A stretch of 64,000 nucleotides of DNA from positions 124,001 to 188,000 of the forward strand of contig NZ_WHNY01000093.1 of the NCBI RefSeq assembly GCF_013141695.1. The letters are read 5' to 3'. Below, piece after piece: positions 60,327-64,000 of the stretch (within the stretch, counting starts at the first letter, position 1; each line of letters starts with the position of its first letter). The notes under the pieces were generated by a model. The model worked only from the letters and a program-made list of their open reading frames with translations, made no database searches and was not told the DNA's origin. Position numbers and translations under genes: made by a program. The stretch comes from Paenibacillus plantarum (GTDB lineage: Bacteria; Bacillota; Bacilli; Paenibacillales; NBRC-103111).

Positions 60327-60605
60327 ATGTTAACGTACACGTATGACGAGACAGCCATCGAACTCAGTGAAACGGCCAACGACCAAGATATTGACTTTCG
60401 TATTCACGTTCTCGGGGATGCGACTATGGATCAGCGGGTGAAAGACGTTCAGCACGATTTTGACCATAACCACGTTATGACCGATGTCTTGTTCTACGCT
60501 TATCACGATCATAAGTACCAATTCATTGTCCGCAAGGATTACTACGAGGCCTTTATTCTATCTCTTATGAAGCATCGCATTTTGACTAGTGTCACTTGGC
60601 TATAG
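60327..60605 (+). CDS. 92-aa protein between two ion transporter genes
   Basis: AAGGAGG precedes the ATG. The first half is acidic (YDETAIELSETANDQDIDF), and a His/Asp-rich middle follows (HDFDHNHVMTD, YAYHDHKYQ). The ending is mixed alpha/beta (FIVRKDYYEAFILSLMKHRILTSVTW). It is soluble with no membrane segment. The His/Asp cluster could bind metal. Its place in the operon between an ArsB/NhaD-type and a CPA1-type transporter suggests a regulatory or accessory role. I do not recognise the family. Confidence 0.75.
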   Translation: MLTYTYDETAIELSETANDQDIDFRIHVLGDATMDQRVKDVQHDFDHNHVMTDVLFYAYHDHKYQFIVRKDYYEAFILSLMKHRILTSVTWL

Positions 60606-60668
60606 CGAAGTTGGCAACATTGTTTACATAATTGAAACACTTGGGTGAGAGGGAGAGGAGGAACTGAG

Positions 60669-61850
60669 ATGATTCACTACTGGCTAGTCCTACTTGCCAT
60701 TGCGGTGGCGATTGCTTATTTGGCTGATAAAACGAAGCAACCCTACCCTACACTGCTCGTCATAGCCGGTTTACTCCTTGGACTTCTCCCCATTCCCGCT
60801 ATGGATGAGTTGAAAGATTACATTGCATCCGATCATGTGTTTCAAACTACGGTTATTCTTATCTTCTTATCAGCACTCATTGGCGATGCGGCGATCAAGC
60901 TGCACTTTCATGAGGTGAAGGAAAACAAGCGGCCTATCCTGCTGCTCTCCTTACTTGGCACGTTGATCACCTTTGTTCTTGTAGCGGTGCTCTGCTCTGT
61001 TTTCTTAGGTCTCTCCCTGCAAAAAGCACTCGTATTCGGCGCCTTGATGGCCGCTACCGATCCCGTTTCCGTGCTCAGTATCTTCAAGTCGCTAGGACTG
61101 AACTCGAAGCTATCCACTATCGTCGAGGGTGAAAGCTTAGCCAACGACGGTGTCGCCGTCGTCCTGTTCAAAATCGCCCTAGTCACCACGATGCTCAGCA
61201 TGTCCAGTCTCCTTGACGGCACATTAGAGTTTGCTAAAGTGGTCATTGGCAGCATGGTAATCGGACTGCTTGGTGGCTTCCTAGCCTCCAGAATCACCTC
61301 GCGCATCGATAACTATCTCGTCGAAATTGGTCTATCCATCGTCTTGTTCTATGGCGTATTCGAGATCGCAGAGATGTTCCATCTCTCCGGGGTAATCTCG
61401 GTCGTCTTCGCTGGACTGTTGCTCGGGACTTACGGGAAGAACATCGGCATGTCCGATACCACGTTGGAGAAAATGGACTCCTTCTGGGAAGTCATCGCCT
61501 TCATTGGGAATGCCCTTATTTTCCTTATGGTGGGTTTGGAAATATCGAACATCAACTTCACGGACAAATGGCAAGAGATCGGCGGCAGTATCGTCATCGT
61601 CCTCCTCGCTAGATTCATCGCCGTATATGTAAGTCTCGCTATGGACCGCGATATGCCTTCGGCTTGGAAACCCATCATCGCCTGGGGCGGATTGAAGGGC
61701 TCCCTGTCCATTGCGCTCCTGCTAGGCGTGTCGCCTGCGTTCGAGGGGCGCGACCTGCTGCTCGCGATGACGTTCAGCAATGTGGTCTTCTCATTGCTCG
61801 TTCAAGGGACGACCTTGAGCCGGTTGGTTGCGGTCTTGAAGGTGAAGTGA
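60669..61850 (+). CDS. CPA1-family Na+(K+)/H+ antiporter (NhaP-like)
   Basis: This 393-residue membrane protein has about 12 helices. The CPA1 signatures are ATDPVSVLSIFKSLG (about 132-146) and VEGESLANDGVAVVLF with the conserved Asn-Asp pair (about 155-170). It ends soon after the last helix, so the cytoplasmic regulatory tail of many NhaP proteins is missing. The 92-aa protein encoded just upstream might take that role (speculation). The ATG at 60669 follows GAGGAGG. It probably exports Na+ or K+ in exchange for protons. Confidence 0.88.
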   Translation: MIHYWLVLLAIAVAIAYLADKTKQPYPTLLVIAGLLLGLLPIPAMDELKDYIASDHVFQTTVILIFLSALIGDAAIKLHFHEVKENKRPILLLSLLGTLITFVLVAVLCSVFLGLSLQKALVFGALMAATDPVSVLSIFKSLGLNSKLSTIVEGESLANDGVAVVLFKIALVTTMLSMSSLLDGTLEFAKVVIGSMVIGLLGGFLASRITSRIDNYLVEIGLSIVLFYGVFEIAEMFHLSGVISVVFAGLLLGTYGKNIGMSDTTLEKMDSFWEVIAFIGNALIFLMVGLEISNINFTDKWQEIGGSIVIVLLARFIAVYVSLAMDRDMPSAWKPIIAWGGLKGSLSIALLLGVSPAFEGRDLLLAMTFSNVVFSLLVQGTTLSRLVAVLKVK

Positions 61851-61950
61851 GTAGGCTTATGCTGTGATTTACGGTAATCCCCCTACACACACGATGAGGA
61901 GACCTGAGAATCTGCCTAGCTAACAGATGACTATCCGGCCACACATTCTC

Positions 61951-62147
61951 AATAACTGGAAAACCTCCAGTTGTTTATCCGATTCTAGCTGGAATCTGAA
62001 GTTTAACTGGATTTTTTACAGCTAATTTTGCTCGAAATGTCCCGTTTGGCGAAATTGGCCTTAAATAACGGGAGGAAATCCAGTTATTTTGCAAAATGCC
62101 GTGATTTCGTTTGAATTAGCTGCAGAAAATCCAGTTATTCGCTTGTA
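61951..62147. repeat. family A dispersed repeats
   Basis: Copies lie at 61951-61975 (AATAACTGGAAAACCTCCAG), 62003-62030 (TTTAACTGGATTTTTTACAG), 62078-62097 (inverted, GGAAATCCAGTTATTTTG) and 62122-62147 (inverted, AATTAGCTGCAGAAAATCC). The direct and inverted copies can pair. Nothing else is seen between 61851 and the terminator at 62187. Confidence 0.75.
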
Positions 62148-62186
62148 AGGATGCCCTGTGGCTAGCACCGATGCTTGTGCCTATGT

Positions 62187-62231
62187 TAAAAATAACCCAG
62201 CTCGCTAACAAAGCGGAGTTGGGTTATTTTT
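62187..62231. terminator. bidirectional terminator after the FecCD permease gene
   Basis: AAAAATAACCCAGCTC / GAGTTGGGTTATTTTT with a CGCTAACAAAGCG inner loop. It directly follows the stop at 62235 on the minus strand. Confidence 0.9.
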
Positions 62232-62234
62232 AAA

Positions 62235-63242
62235 TTACTTTTTTAGCAGCAAATATATAAAATAAGGACCGCCAATCAGCGACACCATGATGCCTGCTGG
62301 AACACCGTCAGGATCGACGAGATTACGCCCGATTGTATCGGCAAACAACAACAGCAGCCCGCCAAGCAGAACGGCAACTGGAATGAACAGTTGATTGCGT
62401 TGGCCTACCAGTGCCTTCGCGATATGCGGCGCCATCAATCCAACGAAGGCAATTCCACCCGTGACGGAAACGGCCGACGCGGACGCTGCCACCGCTGTAA
62501 CTATCAGCACGAGACGTTCCCGTTCCAGCTTCAAACCAACGCTGATCGCGGACTCCTCGCTCAACGAAAGTAGATTGAGCTTACGTGCCTTAAATAGGGT
62601 AAACGGAATGAGGATAAGCAACCAAGGCAACAATGCCCAAATAAACGGCCAGTCCGTTCCCCATATATTTCCTGCAATCCATTTCGATATAAAATCGACC
62701 TTCGTACGTTCTGCCGAGGAAAGGATCACGATCATAATGCCTGAAAGCGCCATGGAGAAGCCTACCCCTACTAGCACCAAACGAATGGGATCAAGCCCGC
62801 GAGTTCGGCTATAGGCGAATACATAGATAAGACCTGCCGTGATTAACGCACCGATAAAGGCAACCAGTGGAATAACGTAGACAAACGAACCCACTTTGAG
62901 TGGGACATATAGGAAAAAGATCGCAATCGCCACACCCGCTCCCGAATTAATACCTATAATTCCCGGGTCAGCTAGGTCATTTCGGGTGACGCTTTGCAAG
63001 ATCGAGCCAGCCAATGCAAGCGCCATGCCCGACAGCAATGTAATGATAATTCGAGGTAGTCTGATGGAAAACAAGACAAAATCCTCTTTGAAGGTACCGT
63101 GTCCGAACAAGACAGGGATCAATCGGTTAAATGACAGTTTGGAATATCCGATTCCCATGCTAGCAACCGCCGTAATAACGATTAGCGCGAATAGGACGAC
63201 CAAAATGAGCCGTTGTTTACGTATAAGCGAGTTCAGCGTCAT
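62235..63242 (-). CDS. FecCD-family siderophore ABC permease (FhuG/YfhA type)
   Basis: This 335-residue permease has nine or ten helices and family motifs: LRLPRIIITLLSGMALALAGSILQSVTRNDLADPGIIGINSGAG (about 45-88) in the N-terminal half and VGLMAPHIAKALVG (about 268-281) before the C-terminal helices. It forms a heterodimeric channel with the upstream gene's product, overlapping it by 4 nt. Its role is uptake of ferric hydroxamate or catecholate siderophores, with a binding protein and ATPase presumably encoded outside the window. No Fur box is visible because the operon start is outside. Confidence 0.92.
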   Translation of the reverse strand: MTLNSLIRKQRLILVVLFALIVITAVASMGIGYSKLSFNRLIPVLFGHGTFKEDFVLFSIRLPRIIITLLSGMALALAGSILQSVTRNDLADPGIIGINSGAGVAIAIFFLYVPLKVGSFVYVIPLVAFIGALITAGLIYVFAYSRTRGLDPIRLVLVGVGFSMALSGIMIVILSSAERTKVDFISKWIAGNIWGTDWPFIWALLPWLLILIPFTLFKARKLNLLSLSEESAISVGLKLERERLVLIVTAVAASASAVSVTGGIAFVGLMAPHIAKALVGQRNQLFIPVAVLLGGLLLLFADTIGRNLVDPDGVPAGIMVSLIGGPYFIYLLLKK

Positions 63243-64000
63243 GAGAAATGTTGGCCTCCTCTACGCACGATAAACAAGAAGAAAGGCAAGCCCAGCATGG
63301 CTACGATAGCTACTACTGGCGTCTCATAGGGCGCGTTAATCGTACGGCCTAGCATATCGGACAGGAGCATAAACGTAGCTCCTATCAGAACTGAGAACGA
63401 GAGGATACTCCGATAATCGGTTCCTACAAATCTACGGACGATATGCGGGATCATCAAGCCCACGAAAGCCATATTACCAACGAGCGCGACCGAAGCACCT
63501 GTAAGTACAATAACAAGGACGAATAGAATCGCTTTGATTAACACTAACCTTTGCCCTAGACCAATCGCCACCTCATCACTCAAGCTAAGAATACCCACTT
63601 GATGCGATAGGATCATCACCGCAACTAAGCCAAGAATGATGACCGGCGCTATGGTCTGAAGTTGACTCCATGTTGTTCCAATCAATCCTCCTGCGGTCCA
63701 CATCGTTACGTCCTTGGATAATTTAAATACAATGCTGATGCCCTCGGAGATCGCATACAGAAATGCAGAGACGGCTGCTCCGGCCAGCACCATTCGGATC
63801 GGGGACAGCCTCCCTTGACGCGTCGCACCAAGGACGATGACCAGCCCCGCCCCAACTGCGGCACCAAGAAAGCAGGCTACCATGATGCCGTAATTGTTCA
63901 GCCCTGGAACCAATACGAAAGCCAGCGCGAGCGCCATGTTAGCACCGGAGGTAAGACCCAGCAAGCCCGGATCAGCCAATGGATTGCGGGTGACTCCCTG
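63239..64000 (-). CDS. FecCD-family siderophore ABC permease (FhuB/YfiZ type), 5' end outside window
   Basis: The frame is open to the last base (…QGVTRNPLADPGLLGLTSGANMALAL). At least 254 residues are seen, and roughly 80 N-terminal residues lie beyond the window. Motifs are the ADPGLLG loop and VGLMIPHIVRRFVG in the C-terminal half. A TTG at 63979 is internal and not the start. It partners the downstream permease. Confidence 0.92.
   Translation of the reverse strand, partial: QGVTRNPLADPGLLGLTSGANMALALAFVLVPGLNNYGIMVACFLGAAVGAGLVIVLGATRQGRLSPIRMVLAGAAVSAFLYAISEGISIVFKLSKDVTMWTAGGLIGTTWSQLQTIAPVIILGLVAVMILSHQVGILSLSDEVAIGLGQRLVLIKAILFVLVIVLTGASVALVGNMAFVGLMIPHIVRRFVGTDYRSILSFSVLIGATFMLLSDMLGRTINAPYETPVVAIVAMLGLPFFLFIVRRGGQHFS

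Overview
This window comes from a Gram-positive, low- to mid-GC, spore-former-type Firmicute, most likely a Paenibacillus or close relative (inference). The signs are SD-rich starts (AGGAGG, with frequent GTG/TTG starts), consensus SigA promoters, CcpA cre-like sites, BmrCD, FdhD and YunF-like proteins with Bacillus homologues, and above all two CUT1 sugar importers without their own ATPase that are each paired with a YesM/YesN-type two-component system. No tRNA, rRNA, CRISPR array, phage or intact insertion sequence was seen. Several large intergenic gaps hold short dispersed repeats.

Layout. 0.1-1.8 kb: an NAD(P)-binding reductase, a duplicated fragment of its 3' end, repeats, and a small membrane protein. 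1.9-6.1 kb: the heterodimeric multidrug ABC exporter BmrC/BmrD, preceded by a 39-codon leader peptide, an attenuator and a matching antiterminator segment. 6.3-17.8 kb: a carbohydrate locus (solute-binding protein, (alpha/alpha)-barrel-like enzyme, two permeases, histidine kinase, response regulator), divergent from a GntR regulator, a zinc dehydrogenase and a KduD-like dehydrogenase. This suggests uptake and breakdown of a uronate-containing glycan. 17.9-20.8 kb: an OmpR-type two-component system. 21-23.5 kb: a BlaI-type repressor, an M56 membrane protease and a DUF2231 membrane protein, tied together by two matching BlaI-like operators. 23.6-25.9 kb: a pirin and a Fur-boxed FhuF-like ferric reductase. 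26.4-29 kb: a secreted HtrA-type protease with three repeated C-terminal domains. 29-32.9 kb: fdhD, a molybdopterin oxidoreductase and a DUF2294/MpsC protein. 33-34.9 kb: a chemoreceptor.

35-44.3 kb: a second polysaccharide locus (heparinase II/III-type lyase, LplB/LplC-like permeases, lipoprotein binding protein) divergent from its own YesM/YesN pair. 44.4-49.8 kb: an AraC regulator divergent from a GH2 glycosidase and a GPH-family sugar symporter, with a perfect cre site between them. 49.7-50.7 kb: a 38-aa membrane protein and a DUF72 protein. 51.3-58.8 kb: an unusual peptide-type ABC importer with a fused two-domain ATPase, both permeases carrying long N-terminal membrane extensions, and a solute-binding lipoprotein whose two lobes appear in circularly permuted order. 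59-61.9 kb: two cation/anion transporters flanking a 92-aa protein. 62.2-64 kb: two FecCD siderophore permeases, the first cut by the window end.

The most unusual items are the circularly permuted SBP_bac_5 protein with its extended permeases, the bmr leader/attenuator with a visible 9-bp antiterminator, the BlaI/M56/DUF2231 circuit, and the intergenic repeat families.
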